From contig CATLFX010000004.1 of the NCBI GenBank assembly GCA_949935795.1, positions 27,900 through 91,899 of the forward strand: a stretch of 64,000 bases of DNA. Reading direction: 5' to 3'. The translations under genes were made by a program, and so were the position numbers. This document shows, piece by piece, positions 44,101 through 51,960 of this stretch; the stretch's first letter is position 1, and each line of letters opens with the position of its first letter. Under the pieces are notes generated by a model, which was not told the DNA's origin, searched no databases, and worked only from the letters and a program-made list of their open reading frames with translations. Source of the DNA: an uncultured Oscillospiraceae bacterium. Lineage in GTDB: Bacteria; Bacillota; Clostridia; Oscillospirales; Oscillospiraceae.

Positions 44101-45165
44101 CTATGCGCGGACTCCGCCCAGGGCGCGGACCACGGCGCAGGCGGCGGTACGGCTCAGGTCGGCGGCCATGTCGTCCATGGCCCGTTCCATGGCGGCCAGC
44201 GCCTGATCGTCGTAGATGGCCTCCCGGATGGCGGCCAGGCAGGCGCTCTCCTCCTTGGCGGCGATGCGGGCCATGCCCCGGCGGACCAGGAAGTTGGCGT
44301 TCTCCTGCTCCTGCTTCAGGAAGGGCTGCCAGGCCAGAATGGGCAGGCGGGCGGCAATGGCCTCAAAGCAGGTGATGCCGCCGGGCTTGGACAGCATGAG
44401 ATTGGCCCGGGCCATGTACTTCTCCACCTGGGTGGTGAAGGGGACGGCCTCGATATTCTCATATTTGCCGTCCAGCCGCTGGAACAGCTTGTCGTTGCGG
44501 CCCGTCAGGATGGTGGTGTGGACGCCGGGCAGGGCGTTCAGCGCCTGGTAAAAGGAGTCCCGCCGGGGCATGAGCCCCAGGCCGCCCCCCATGATGAGCA
44601 GCTCCCGCTTTTGGGCGGGGTTCCGGCGGGCGGGCTGGAACCGGCCGCTCACCGGAATGCCGGACACCACGATGGCGTCCGGGTCCGCGCCCTTGGCGAT
44701 GAAGCCCTGGCGGACGGACTCCTCCGCCACCAGATAGCAGTCGGTGCCGGGGTGCAGCCACTCGCTGTGGCAGGTCACGTCGGTGACGCAGGTGACCAGG
44801 GGGATGTCCGAGGGGCCCTCCTCCTTGTAGCGGGCCATGGCGGCGGAGGAGATGGGGTGGGTGGACACCACCACATCGGGCTGGTACTCGTCCAGCAGCC
44901 GGTCCAGGCCGCCCAGCAGGTTGTCCCCCCGGCCGTCGCCGGAGTCGTTCACCGTCAGGTCATGGTAGATGTTATAAAAGACCCCGCCGTAGGTCACCAG
45001 CACGTTGAACCACCAGTACATGGCGGGGGCCAGCTCGGGGTTGGCATATTCAAACAGGTCGACGACGTCGGCCCGATGGCCGTCCTGAATCAGCTGCTCC
45101 CGCAGCGCGTTGGCGGCGGACAGATGGCCCATGCCGAATTTCCCTGTCAAAATCAAGATGTTCAC
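44101..45165 (-). CDS. MGDG synthase-type glycosyltransferase (GT28; UgtP-like)
   Basis: The 354-residue GT-B glycosyltransferase has the N-terminal MGDG-synthase domain with ILTGKFGMGHLSAANAL and VVSTHP, and a C-terminal donor-binding domain with LIMGGGLGL and KPGGITCFEAIAARLPILAWQP. Homologs add glucose or galactose to diacylglycerol, making membrane glycolipids and lipoteichoic acid anchors. The start is GTG at 45165 after GGAGGG; upstream sequence in frame lacks family similarity. Confidence 0.88.
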   Translation of the reverse strand: MNILILTGKFGMGHLSAANALREQLIQDGHRADVVDLFEYANPELAPAMYWWFNVLVTYGGVFYNIYHDLTVNDSGDGRGDNLLGGLDRLLDEYQPDVVVSTHPISSAAMARYKEEGPSDIPLVTCVTDVTCHSEWLHPGTDCYLVAEESVRQGFIAKGADPDAIVVSGIPVSGRFQPARRNPAQKRELLIMGGGLGLMPRRDSFYQALNALPGVHTTILTGRNDKLFQRLDGKYENIEAVPFTTQVEKYMARANLMLSKPGGITCFEAIAARLPILAWQPFLKQEQENANFLVRRGMARIAAKEESACLAAIREAIYDDQALAAMERAMDDMAADLSRTAACAVVRALGGVRA

Positions 45166-45372
45166 AGCGATTCCCTCCAAATCAGCACATTGCTTCCTGC
45201 CGTTTGACAAGGCTGATTATAGAGGATAAATCTTCAATTTCAATGCCGAACCTTCTTAGATTTTGGTGGGGATTTTCTTAAAAAAGCTTTAAGGCGAGGT
45301 GTACAAGGGAAAGGGGCCGCCGTCCGGAAAAGCTGTGACAACCGCCTTGCCTGCCTCTGGGGATAAAAAGGT

Positions 45373-45398
45373 GGTCCGAAGCGCTGCCGCTTCGGACC
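45373..45398 (+). other. Perfect hairpin without gene assignment
   Basis: An 11-base perfect stem GGTCCGAAGCG with loop CTGC lies in the 250-base gap before the next frame and has no T run. The gap also includes AT-rich sequence and a possible 39-codon frame (45416-45535) with GGAGG upstream; no promoter was clear. Confidence 0.45.
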
Positions 45399-45415
45399 AA
45401 AGGATGGAGGATAGA

Positions 45416-45535
45416 ATGAAAAAGAAAAGCATCTCTTGCGAGTTTCAGAATACCGTTCAGTCGTTACAAAAATTCGAGAGGTTTTGTTACAAAAGAATTA
45501 AATCTTCCCGGGCAGATCCGCCAGGACCAGGGTGA
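45416..45535 (+). CDS. Possible 39-residue protein, unrecognised
   Basis: The frame begins MKKKSISCEFQNTVQSLQKF after GGAGG and ends in a Pro/Gly-rich tail. Its last 38 bases overlap the end of the thioesterase gene on the other strand, and composition changes sharply there, so the tail may be fortuitous. No homology is recognised. It is included because the start context is good and the AT-rich half looks coding. Confidence 0.3.
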   Translation: MKKKSISCEFQNTVQSLQKFERFCYKRIKSSRADPPGPG

Positions 45536-46247
45536 AATCAAACCGTTCGTCCCCGGCCTCTCCCTGTCCCCGGGCAAAGAGCCGCTCTCCCTGGACGGCG
45601 GTGTCCACCTCGATGACTTCTCCGGCCTGGCACTCGCTGACGTAGCCGATCTGGAAGGAGCGGACGAATTTCCCCCGGCCCAGCCGCTCCAGATGGAGGC
45701 TGTCGCAGGCGAAATCGGCGTAGCGGGCGTTGTTCACGTGGCCGTTGATGTCGGTGTCCGAGTAGCCCAGTTCCCGCCGGGTGCGGTTGTCAAACACCTC
45801 CGGCATGGCCGGGCGGCGGAGTTTTACGCTCTTGCACAGCGCCCCGCCATCGGTGCCCTGAAACTCCGTCAGGTCCCTCATACGGAACAGCTTCCGCGCG
45901 TCCGCGTCCACCATCACCCACACCGAGACCCCCTGGCCGACGGGCTTCCCATCCCGGAACAGGTCAAAATCCCGGTAGGAGGAGGCTCCGGAGGCCCCCC
46001 GGTGCCAGGTCTTGACGCGGATCAGCTCGTTCCACCGCAGGGGGGCGTCCAGTTCCACCCAGCTGCGGGTGACCATCCACAGGCAGTTGTATTTTTTCAG
46101 AATCTGCGGCCCGGACACCTCCAGCTCCAACGCGGCCTGGGTGGCGGCCTCCTGCAAAAAGCCCAGCACCGCCGACGGGCGGCACTGGTTGAACAGGTCC
46201 ACATCCCGGGAGTCCACCCGGTAATCCATCTCGTAAAATGTGCTCAA
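45498..46247 (-). CDS. Acyl-ACP thioesterase
   Basis: The 249-residue protein has two hot-dog domains in tandem, typical of FatA/FatB-like bacterial acyl-ACP thioesterases (PF01643): YRVDSRDVDLFNQCRP at the start, VTRSWVELDAPLRWNE, and SDTDINGHVNNARYADFACD carrying the catalytic Asn and His. It releases fatty acids from ACP. The start is an uncommon TTG at 46247 that overlaps the upstream stop as TTGA and follows AAGGAAGG. Coupling to the zinc-protein gene indicates an operon. Confidence 0.85.
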   Translation of the reverse strand: MSTFYEMDYRVDSRDVDLFNQCRPSAVLGFLQEAATQAALELEVSGPQILKKYNCLWMVTRSWVELDAPLRWNELIRVKTWHRGASGASSYRDFDLFRDGKPVGQGVSVWVMVDADARKLFRMRDLTEFQGTDGGALCKSVKLRRPAMPEVFDNRTRRELGYSDTDINGHVNNARYADFACDSLHLERLGRGKFVRSFQIGYVSECQAGEVIEVDTAVQGERLFARGQGEAGDERFDFTLVLADLPGKI

Positions 46248-46867
46248 AGTGTTGATTCCTTCCTTCCAGGGATGACGAGGCGGTCCCGGGCGCACAGGGC
46301 GTCCAGGTCGTCGGGCCCGGCGGCGGGCAGGCGCAGGGCCGCCCCGCACCGGGCGCACACCAGGTCCACCGAGGAATAGCCCACCTTCACCCCGTAGTCC
46401 GCCGAACCGCAGGCGCAGCGCACCCCGCCCCGGGCGGCGATGTCCTTCAGCTCGCCCAGTACCTCGGCCATCACCGCCTCGTTGAGGAAGGCCCCCCGGC
46501 TGTCCGTCTGGTCGTCCAGCCGCAGCTTGTCCACCGCCGCCTCCAGCTTCTCCATGGCCCGGAACACCCGGCCCTCCTGGCCGATATAGCAGCACCCCAG
46601 CCCGGACGCGGGGCAGGACAGGGCCAGCAGCTCCTTGTGGAGCAGCGCGTCGTTGGCGCACACCGCCCGATGGTCCCGGGCGCAGAACAGGCAGGGCACC
46701 GTCACCTCACAGCGGTCCCCCAGCTGATAAAAGGACAGCTCCGACTTGCCGCAGGGGCAGGGCAGGGAGCTGTCCCCGGCGCACAGCTGGAAGGCGGTGC
46801 GGGAGGCGATGACCGCCTGCCCGCACACGGGACAGATATATCCAATGGTACGGGTCTCCTCCGGCAT
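46244..46867 (-). CDS. Cysteine-rich zinc-ribbon-like protein, function unknown
   Basis: The 207-residue protein has several CxxC pairs: ICPVCG near the start, LPCPCG, PCLFCARDH, CACG and VCARCG, resembling zinc ribbons of the CpXC type. A central helical stretch (FRAMEKLEAAVDKLRLDD) separates the two Cys clusters. No enzymatic motif is seen. It overlaps the acyl-ACP thioesterase start. The ATG at 46867 follows GGGGAGGGG. Zinc binding and a structural or regulatory role are inference. Confidence 0.7.
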   Translation of the reverse strand: MPEETRTIGYICPVCGQAVIASRTAFQLCAGDSSLPCPCGKSELSFYQLGDRCEVTVPCLFCARDHRAVCANDALLHKELLALSCPASGLGCCYIGQEGRVFRAMEKLEAAVDKLRLDDQTDSRGAFLNEAVMAEVLGELKDIAARGGVRCACGSADYGVKVGYSSVDLVCARCGAALRLPAAGPDDLDALCARDRLVIPGRKESTL

Positions 46868-46965
46868 GATTTGCCCCTCCCCCAAAAATTCTGAACAGTA
46901 TTATACCACCCTTTTCCCCGTTTGAACAGAGACAAAGCCTCTTCTGCTGTCAAATCTTTCCGCGC

Positions 46966-46994
46966 GCATGAATTTCCGCCAAAGGCGCAAACTA
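46966..46994 (+). promoter_or_regulatory. Candidate sigma-G/F promoter of spoVAD
   Basis: GCATG (46966-46970) and CAAACTA (46988-46994) are separated by 17 bases, close to the forespore sigma consensus (GNATR, then CATNNTA). It lies 40 bases upstream of spoVAD, which is forespore-expressed in Bacillus. Confidence 0.5.
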
Positions 46995-47033
46995 AGGGCA
47001 AATCCTGTGCGCAAACGAAAGGAAGTCGGTTCC

Positions 47034-48050
47034 ATGGACAATCAAAAGCTGGGGCGGCAGACCTTCCAGCCCGGGTCGCCCCCCGTCATCATCGGCCACG
47101 GCTCCGCCGCCGGGAAAAAGGAGAGCCAGGGCCCCCTGGGGCGGCACTTCGACCACACCTGTGACGACGACACCTTTGGGGCCAAGACCTGGGAGCAGTC
47201 CGAGTCCGCCATGCAGCAGCTGGCCCTGGACGCGGCGCTGAAACGGGCGGGGCTCCATACCCCGGACCTGGACCTGCTGCTGGCGGGGGACCTGCTGAAC
47301 CAGTGCATCGGCTCGGGCTACGCCGCCCGCACCGCCGCCCTGCCCTTCTTCGGGCTGTACGGGGCCTGCTCCACCATGGGGGAGAGCCTGGCCCTGGCCT
47401 CCCTGCTCCTCAGCGGCGGGTATGGCAAATACGCCGCCGCCGTCACCTCCTCCCACTTCTGCTCGGCGGAGCGGCAGTACCGCACCCCCCTGGAGTACGG
47501 CTCCCAGCGCACCCCCACCGCCCAGTGGACCGCCACCGCCGCCGGAGCGGTGATCGTCACCAACCAGGTCCGGCCCGGCCCCCGGGTGGTCCGGGTGACG
47601 GTGGGCAAGGTGGTGGACAAGGGCATCAAGGACGCCAACAACATGGGCGCGGCCATGGCCCCCGCCGCCTATGAGACGCTGAAAGCCCACTTTGAGGACA
47701 CCGGCCTGGACCCCGGCTACTACGACCTCATCGTCACCGGGGACCTGGGCAAGCTGGGCCACGAGATCGTGTCCGACTTTTTCTCCAAGGACGGCGTTCA
47801 GCTGGCCAACTACAACGACTGCGGCCTGCTGCTCTTCGACCGGGAGGAGCAGGACGTCCACGCCGGGGCGTCCGGGTGCGGGTGTTCCGCGTCGGTGCTG
47901 TGCGGCTACCTGCTGCCGGGGCTGCTGGCGGGGCGGTGGAAGCGCATCCTGTTCTGCCCCACCGGGGCGCTCCACTCCCCCACCGCCACCATGCAGGGGG
48001 AGTCCATCCCCGGCATCTGCCACGCCCTGGCGCTGGAAGGAGGCAAATGA
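47034..48050 (+). CDS. spoVAD: Stage V sporulation protein AD
   Basis: The 338-residue thiolase-fold protein matches SpoVAD: RQTFQPGSPPVIIGHGSAAGKKE at the start, DHTCDDDTFGAKTWEQSES, GLYGACSTMGESLALASLLL and PTAQWTATAAGAVIV. SpoVAD binds dipicolinic acid for loading into the forespore. The ATG at 47034 follows AAAGGAAG. It overlaps spoVAE by ATGA. A spoVAC gene is not present upstream in this window. Confidence 0.95.
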   Translation: MDNQKLGRQTFQPGSPPVIIGHGSAAGKKESQGPLGRHFDHTCDDDTFGAKTWEQSESAMQQLALDAALKRAGLHTPDLDLLLAGDLLNQCIGSGYAARTAALPFFGLYGACSTMGESLALASLLLSGGYGKYAAAVTSSHFCSAERQYRTPLEYGSQRTPTAQWTATAAGAVIVTNQVRPGPRVVRVTVGKVVDKGIKDANNMGAAMAPAAYETLKAHFEDTGLDPGYYDLIVTGDLGKLGHEIVSDFFSKDGVQLANYNDCGLLLFDREEQDVHAGASGCGCSASVLCGYLLPGLLAGRWKRILFCPTGALHSPTATMQGESIPGICHALALEGGK

Positions 48051-48406
48051 TGGACTATTTAAAAGCCTTTGTGGTGGGCGGGCTGTTCTGCGTCATCGGG
48101 CAGCTGCTTATCGACAAGACCAAGCTCACCCCGGCCCGGATTCTGGTGGCCTACGTGGTCTCCGGCGTGATTCTAGGGGCCGTGGGGGTGTACAAGCCCC
48201 TGGCGGAGTGGGCCGGGGCGGGGGCCACGGTGCCCCTCACCGGCTTCGGCTACTCCCTGGCCAAGGGGGTGAAGGAGGCGGTGGCCGAGAAGGGCCTGCT
48301 GGGGGCCCTCACCGGCGGCGTCACCTCCACCGCCGGAGGAATCGCCGCCGCCATCTTCCTGGGCGTGGTGGTGGCCCTGATCTTCAAGCCCAAGCCAAAA
48401 AGCTGA
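48047..48406 (+). CDS. spoVAE: Stage V sporulation protein AE (SpoVAE/EB)
   Basis: The 119-residue membrane protein has four hydrophobic segments and the SpoVAE motifs FVVGGLFCVIGQLLIDKTKLTPARILV and LGAVGVYKPLAEWAGAGATVPLTGFGY. It belongs to the channel through which dipicolinic acid crosses the inner forespore membrane. The start overlaps spoVAD and follows AAGGAGG. A strong terminator lies 12 bases after the stop. Confidence 0.94.
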   Translation: MMDYLKAFVVGGLFCVIGQLLIDKTKLTPARILVAYVVSGVILGAVGVYKPLAEWAGAGATVPLTGFGYSLAKGVKEAVAEKGLLGALTGGVTSTAGGIAAAIFLGVVVALIFKPKPKS

Positions 48407-48417
48407 ACAAGGCGCAA

Positions 48418-48446
48418 AAATCCCCCGCCGGCGGCGGGGGATTTGC
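48418..48446. terminator. Terminator after spoVAE
   Basis: AAATCCCCCGCC and GGCGGGGGATTT form a 12-base stem between convergent spoVAE and the HPr gene. Confidence 0.82.
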
Positions 48447-48452
48447 TGTGCC

Positions 48453-48713
48453 TTACAGATTGTCCTTGAAGAACTGCTCCAAACTGGCGGCGTTGGCGTC
48501 CTCATTGCCGCCTTCCAGGGTGACGGTGACGGTCTCCCCCTGCTTGATGCCCAGGCCCATCAAAGCCATCAGCTTGGCGCCCCCGGCGGACTTGCCGTCC
48601 GCCTTGGCGATGGTGACGGTGCTGTCCAGGGCCTTGACGGCCTTGACCAGCAGTCCGGCGGGACGGGCGTGGATGCCCACGGGGTCGGTGATGGTGTAAG
48701 TGAACTGTTTCAT
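48453..48713 (-). CDS. HPr-family phosphocarrier protein lacking the regulatory serine
   Basis: The 86-residue protein has the phosphorylatable His15 in GIHARPAG and a full HPr fold. At the position of the HPr kinase target Ser46 it has Lys47 (KSAGGAKLMALMGLG), so it cannot undergo the usual serine phosphorylation that drives CcpA-type catabolite control. It may be a PTS carrier or a Crh-like divergent copy. It is monocistronic, 173 bases downstream of no related gene. Sequence and length support HPr strongly; physiological role is uncertain. Confidence 0.9.
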   Translation of the reverse strand: MKQFTYTITDPVGIHARPAGLLVKAVKALDSTVTIAKADGKSAGGAKLMALMGLGIKQGETVTVTLEGGNEDANAASLEQFFKDNL

Positions 48714-48804
48714 GATAAATCTGCCCTTTCTTTTGTGAATTTGTGCTGACTACAAATAAAAATCTGCTGTTACTGCTGGGCGAAGCTTTTCCGATCTCCG
48801 CGCT

Positions 48805-48897
48805 GCCCGTTGCCGGGCGGAACTTTTACGGCCTCCGCGCTGTCCGTCAGCGAGCTAAGTTCTTTTTGGATACTTTTTCTTTCAAGAAAAAGTATCA
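48805..48897 (-). repeat. Stop-codon-abutting hairpin repeat, copy E
   Basis: On the minus strand the GA of the TGA stop of the GH13 gene opens the hairpin GATACTTTTTC/GAAAAAGTATC, followed by CAAAAAGAACTTAGCTCGCT, GACGG and a diverged CCGCCCGGCAACGGGCAG tail. Confidence 0.7.
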
Positions 48898-50775
48898 CGC
48901 GTCGGCGGGCTCCGCCTCGGCGCTCTCCCGGCTCTGCTCCTGCTCCATATAATAGCACCCGCAGGCGGGGACGCGCAAGTCCTCCAGCACGTATTTTTCC
49001 CCGGTGAGCAGGTCGGTAAACTCCCCCGGGTCCCAGGGGAAGGTGACGGTTTTGTCCTCCGAGGTGAAATTGAACACGCCGATGAGCTTTTCCCCCTCCA
49101 GATACCGGCCGATGGCCAGCACCCCGTTGTCCCCGGTGTCCAGGGTCCACACGTCGGCCTCCGCCCCAAAGGCCCGGTGGGTCCGGCGCAGCTCCCCCAG
49201 GGCCTTGAGCCCCTGGAACACACGGCCCTCCGGGGCGGAGGGGTCGCCGGCGTGCTCCGCCAAATCCCACTTCATCTTTCCCCGGTGGAGGTAGCGGCTG
49301 TCCCCCGCCTTGTTGGGGTCGTCCTTGTAGCTGTAGTCGTTGACCTGGGCCAGCTCGTCTCCGCTGTATAGCAGGGGCAGGCCGGTCTGCATAAACACCA
49401 TGGCGTGGAGGGTCAGGTCAAACCGCACCGCCCGCTCCATGGCCTCCCGGTCCCCCTCGAAGCCCGCCTTCTCAATGCCGCACAGGGAAGCGGTGGTGCC
49501 GCACTGGCGGGCGTCGCCGCTGGCCGGGTCGGCGTTATACAGTTCCCCCCGGCTGGGGCTGCCCGGGACCAGCCCCTGGAACCAGTCGCTGAGAAATTTC
49601 TTGTGCGGGACCTCCGAGACGCCCCACAGCTTCAGCGTATCGTAGTCCAGCCCCCAGCCGATGTCGTCGTGGCACCGCAGGTAGTTGAGGAACACGTACT
49701 GCTTGGGCAGGGCGTTGACGGCGTCCAGCTGCTTCCTCAGCAGGCGGGTGTCCCGGGTGGCCACGGTGTGCCAGGTGGTGCACATGGTGGTGACGTTGTA
49801 GAGCAGATGGCACTCCGGCTTTTCCACCGTGCCGAAGTAGGGGACCACCTTGACGGGCTCCATCACCACCTCCCCCAGCAGGATGACGGAGGGGCACACG
49901 ATCTCCCCGATCATCCGCATCATCCGCACGATGGTGTGGACCTGGGGCAGGTTGCGGCAGTTTGTGCCCAGCTCCTTCCAGATGTAGGGCACCGCGTCAA
50001 TGCGGATCATGTCCATCCCCCTGTTGGCCAGGAACAGGAAGTTGTACATCATCTCGTTGAACACCCTGGGATTGCGGTAGTTCAGGTCCCACTGGTAGGG
50101 GTAGAAGGAGGTCATGACGTAGTGGCCGCAGTCCTCCAGCCAGGTGAAATTCCCCGGCGCGGTGGTGGGGAACACCTGGGGGACGGTCTTCTCGTACTCC
50201 TGGGGGATAGACGGGTCCTTGTAGAAGAAATACCGGCTCATGTACTCCCCGTCCCCGGCCCGGGCCTTTTTCGCCCATTCATGGTCCTGGCTGGTGTGGT
50301 TCATCACGAAATCCATGCACAGGTTGATCCCCTGCTTGTGGCAGGCGGCGGCCAGCTTCTCCAGATCCTCCATGGAGCCCAGGTCGGGCCGCACCGCCCG
50401 GAAGTCGGCCACGGCGTAGCCCCCGTCGCTGCGCCCCGGCACGGTGTCCAAAAAAGGCATGAGGTGGATCAGGTTCACCCCGGTCTTCTGGATATAGGGC
50501 AGCTTTTTCCGCACCCCGTTCAGGTTTCCGGCAAAATTGTCGATGTACAGCATCATCCCCGTCAGGCCGCTGGACTTGTACCACGACCGGTCGGACTCCC
50601 GTTCCGCATCCCGCTTTTTCAGGGCGGCGGGACGCTCGCCGGCGTACGTGCGCAGTCCGTCGCACAGCTCCGCGAACATGTCCCCGTTGTCGTACAGCTC
50701 CATGTACAGCCAGCGCAGCTCGTCCAGATGCCGGGCCAGCCGTGCCTGAAACAGGGCCTCCTCTTTTTTCGTCAT
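48895..50775 (-). CDS. Amylosucrase / sucrose hydrolase-like GH13 enzyme
   Basis: The 626-residue GH13_4-type enzyme has a helical N-terminal domain, DRSWYKSSGLTGMMLYIDNF, the SDGGYAVADFRAVRPDLG loop, nucleophile in MDMIRIDAVPYIWKELGTN, acid/base in LLGEVVMEP and the transition-state Asp in RCHDDIGW. These match amylosucrases, which convert sucrose to fructose plus alpha-glucan or hydrolyse it. No signal peptide is seen. No sucrose transporter is adjacent. Product specificity (polymer versus hydrolysis) cannot be read from sequence. Confidence 0.88.
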   Translation of the reverse strand: MTKKEEALFQARLARHLDELRWLYMELYDNGDMFAELCDGLRTYAGERPAALKKRDAERESDRSWYKSSGLTGMMLYIDNFAGNLNGVRKKLPYIQKTGVNLIHLMPFLDTVPGRSDGGYAVADFRAVRPDLGSMEDLEKLAAACHKQGINLCMDFVMNHTSQDHEWAKKARAGDGEYMSRYFFYKDPSIPQEYEKTVPQVFPTTAPGNFTWLEDCGHYVMTSFYPYQWDLNYRNPRVFNEMMYNFLFLANRGMDMIRIDAVPYIWKELGTNCRNLPQVHTIVRMMRMIGEIVCPSVILLGEVVMEPVKVVPYFGTVEKPECHLLYNVTTMCTTWHTVATRDTRLLRKQLDAVNALPKQYVFLNYLRCHDDIGWGLDYDTLKLWGVSEVPHKKFLSDWFQGLVPGSPSRGELYNADPASGDARQCGTTASLCGIEKAGFEGDREAMERAVRFDLTLHAMVFMQTGLPLLYSGDELAQVNDYSYKDDPNKAGDSRYLHRGKMKWDLAEHAGDPSAPEGRVFQGLKALGELRRTHRAFGAEADVWTLDTGDNGVLAIGRYLEGEKLIGVFNFTSEDKTVTFPWDPGEFTDLLTGEKYVLEDLRVPACGCYYMEQEQSRESAEAEPADA

Positions 50776-50811
50776 GGGTAATCCCTCTCAATCTCAAAAG
50801 ATATGTTGAAT

Positions 50812-51780
50812 TCAGCGCTGCTCAGAGGCCTGGGCCCTCCCGGCCCGCCTGCGCCGCTTCCGGCCCGTCCCCCGGCAGATGTGAACGCCTCCGTCCAGGG
50901 CCGAGGCGTACTCCTGGGCCAGCTCGGGGGTGATGGGCGGGACGGCTCCCCGGCCCAGCCACTGGCCGTCCTCCCGGCGGGTGAGGGTCATCCGGCACAG
51001 AAACCGCCCGTGGTCCGGGCAGGAGAACGCCCCGTAAAACTGCTGGGGGACCCCCGTCTTGGGGACGGCGAAGTGCCAGCGGGCGACGCCCAGCCGCCGC
51101 CCGCACAGGGGACAGGCGGGGGTCCGGCTGGCCCGGGCGTCCAGCGCCTCCATGGGGGTCTGGACCGGCCCCACCTTCCACCGGGGCTGGCGGGGAAAGG
51201 GCAGCCGGGACAGCCGCAGGGCCGCCCTGTGCCGCTTGGGCGGGGCGGGCTCGGGCCGCCAGGCCAGATCCTCGGGGGTGAGCCAGGCCCCCAGCACGGC
51301 GGTGTACATGGCGTCGTTGAGGGCGCTGTGGTAGTCGAACACGTCGGGGAGGCCGCAGTACTCCGCCGCCCGCCACAGGGCGATCTGCTGGTCGGACCCC
51401 ACGGCGTGGGCAAAGGCCCGCTGGAGGTCGAAAAACTCTCCCGCCTGGAAGGGAGCCAGCCCCCAGTATTTGCAATTCTCGTTCAGCTCCTCCACGTCGC
51501 CCCTGCCCCAGCCCGCGAATTGGGTCTCTCCGCCGCACCACGCCCGGAAGGCCTCCGCCGCCGCAGGAAACCGGGTGCGGGACTTCTTGAAGGACTTCAG
51601 CTCGGGCAGCTTTTTGGCCCCCAGGTCAAAGTTTTTGTGCACGGTGGGCCGGATGCGGGCGTCGAACACGTCCACGATGGGACCGCCCAGCCGCTCAACG
51701 CGCACCGCGCCGATCTGCAGGATCTCGTTCAGCGGCTTTTTGTCGTAGCCGCGGTTCCACTCCAGGTCCAGGACGATCAT
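50812..51780 (-). CDS. DEDD-family 3-prime to 5-prime exonuclease with zinc-ribbon tail
   Basis: The 322-residue protein has an N-terminal DnaQ-like exonuclease: DLEWNR (Asp5, Glu7), GWGRGDVEELN with the second Asp, and FDYHSALNDAMYTAVL with the catalytic His and Asp, so the DEDDh set is complete. This resembles the ERI-1/KapD group. The C-terminal part has ACPLCGRR and a distant FSCPDHG pair, a likely zinc site, and ends in a basic RKRRRRAGR tail. The RNA or DNA substrate is unknown. It has its own promoter. Confidence 0.88.
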   Translation of the reverse strand: MIVLDLEWNRGYDKKPLNEILQIGAVRVERLGGPIVDVFDARIRPTVHKNFDLGAKKLPELKSFKKSRTRFPAAAEAFRAWCGGETQFAGWGRGDVEELNENCKYWGLAPFQAGEFFDLQRAFAHAVGSDQQIALWRAAEYCGLPDVFDYHSALNDAMYTAVLGAWLTPEDLAWRPEPAPPKRHRAALRLSRLPFPRQPRWKVGPVQTPMEALDARASRTPACPLCGRRLGVARWHFAVPKTGVPQQFYGAFSCPDHGRFLCRMTLTRREDGQWLGRGAVPPITPELAQEYASALDGGVHICRGTGRKRRRRAGRAQASEQR

Positions 51781-51819
51781 AGCTTGACCACTTCATTTCT
51801 CTTTATCGGTATGAAATCT

Positions 51820-51848
51820 ATTGTATTGTGTTCTTCCCGCGCCGTCAA
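51820..51848 (-). promoter_or_regulatory. Promoter of the exonuclease gene
   Basis: On the minus strand TTGACG (51843-51848) and TACAAT (51820-51825) are separated by 17 bases. Confidence 0.7.
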
Positions 51849-51902
51849 GGGCAAAAGGCTGGGAAAGGGGGAAAAAGGTCCAAATCTCGGACGGGAGGCG
51901 GC

Positions 51903-51935
51903 AAAAAGGGGACCCGGTCTCTCAACCGGGCCCCC
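51903..51935 (-). terminator. Terminator of ackA
   Basis: GGGGACCCGG and CCGGGCCCCC form a stem (one mismatch) with an eight-base loop; on the minus strand it is followed by TTTTTGCC, 26 bases after the ackA stop. Confidence 0.75.
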
Positions 51936-51960
51936 TTTGGGCGCTTTTGGATATGCCGGG

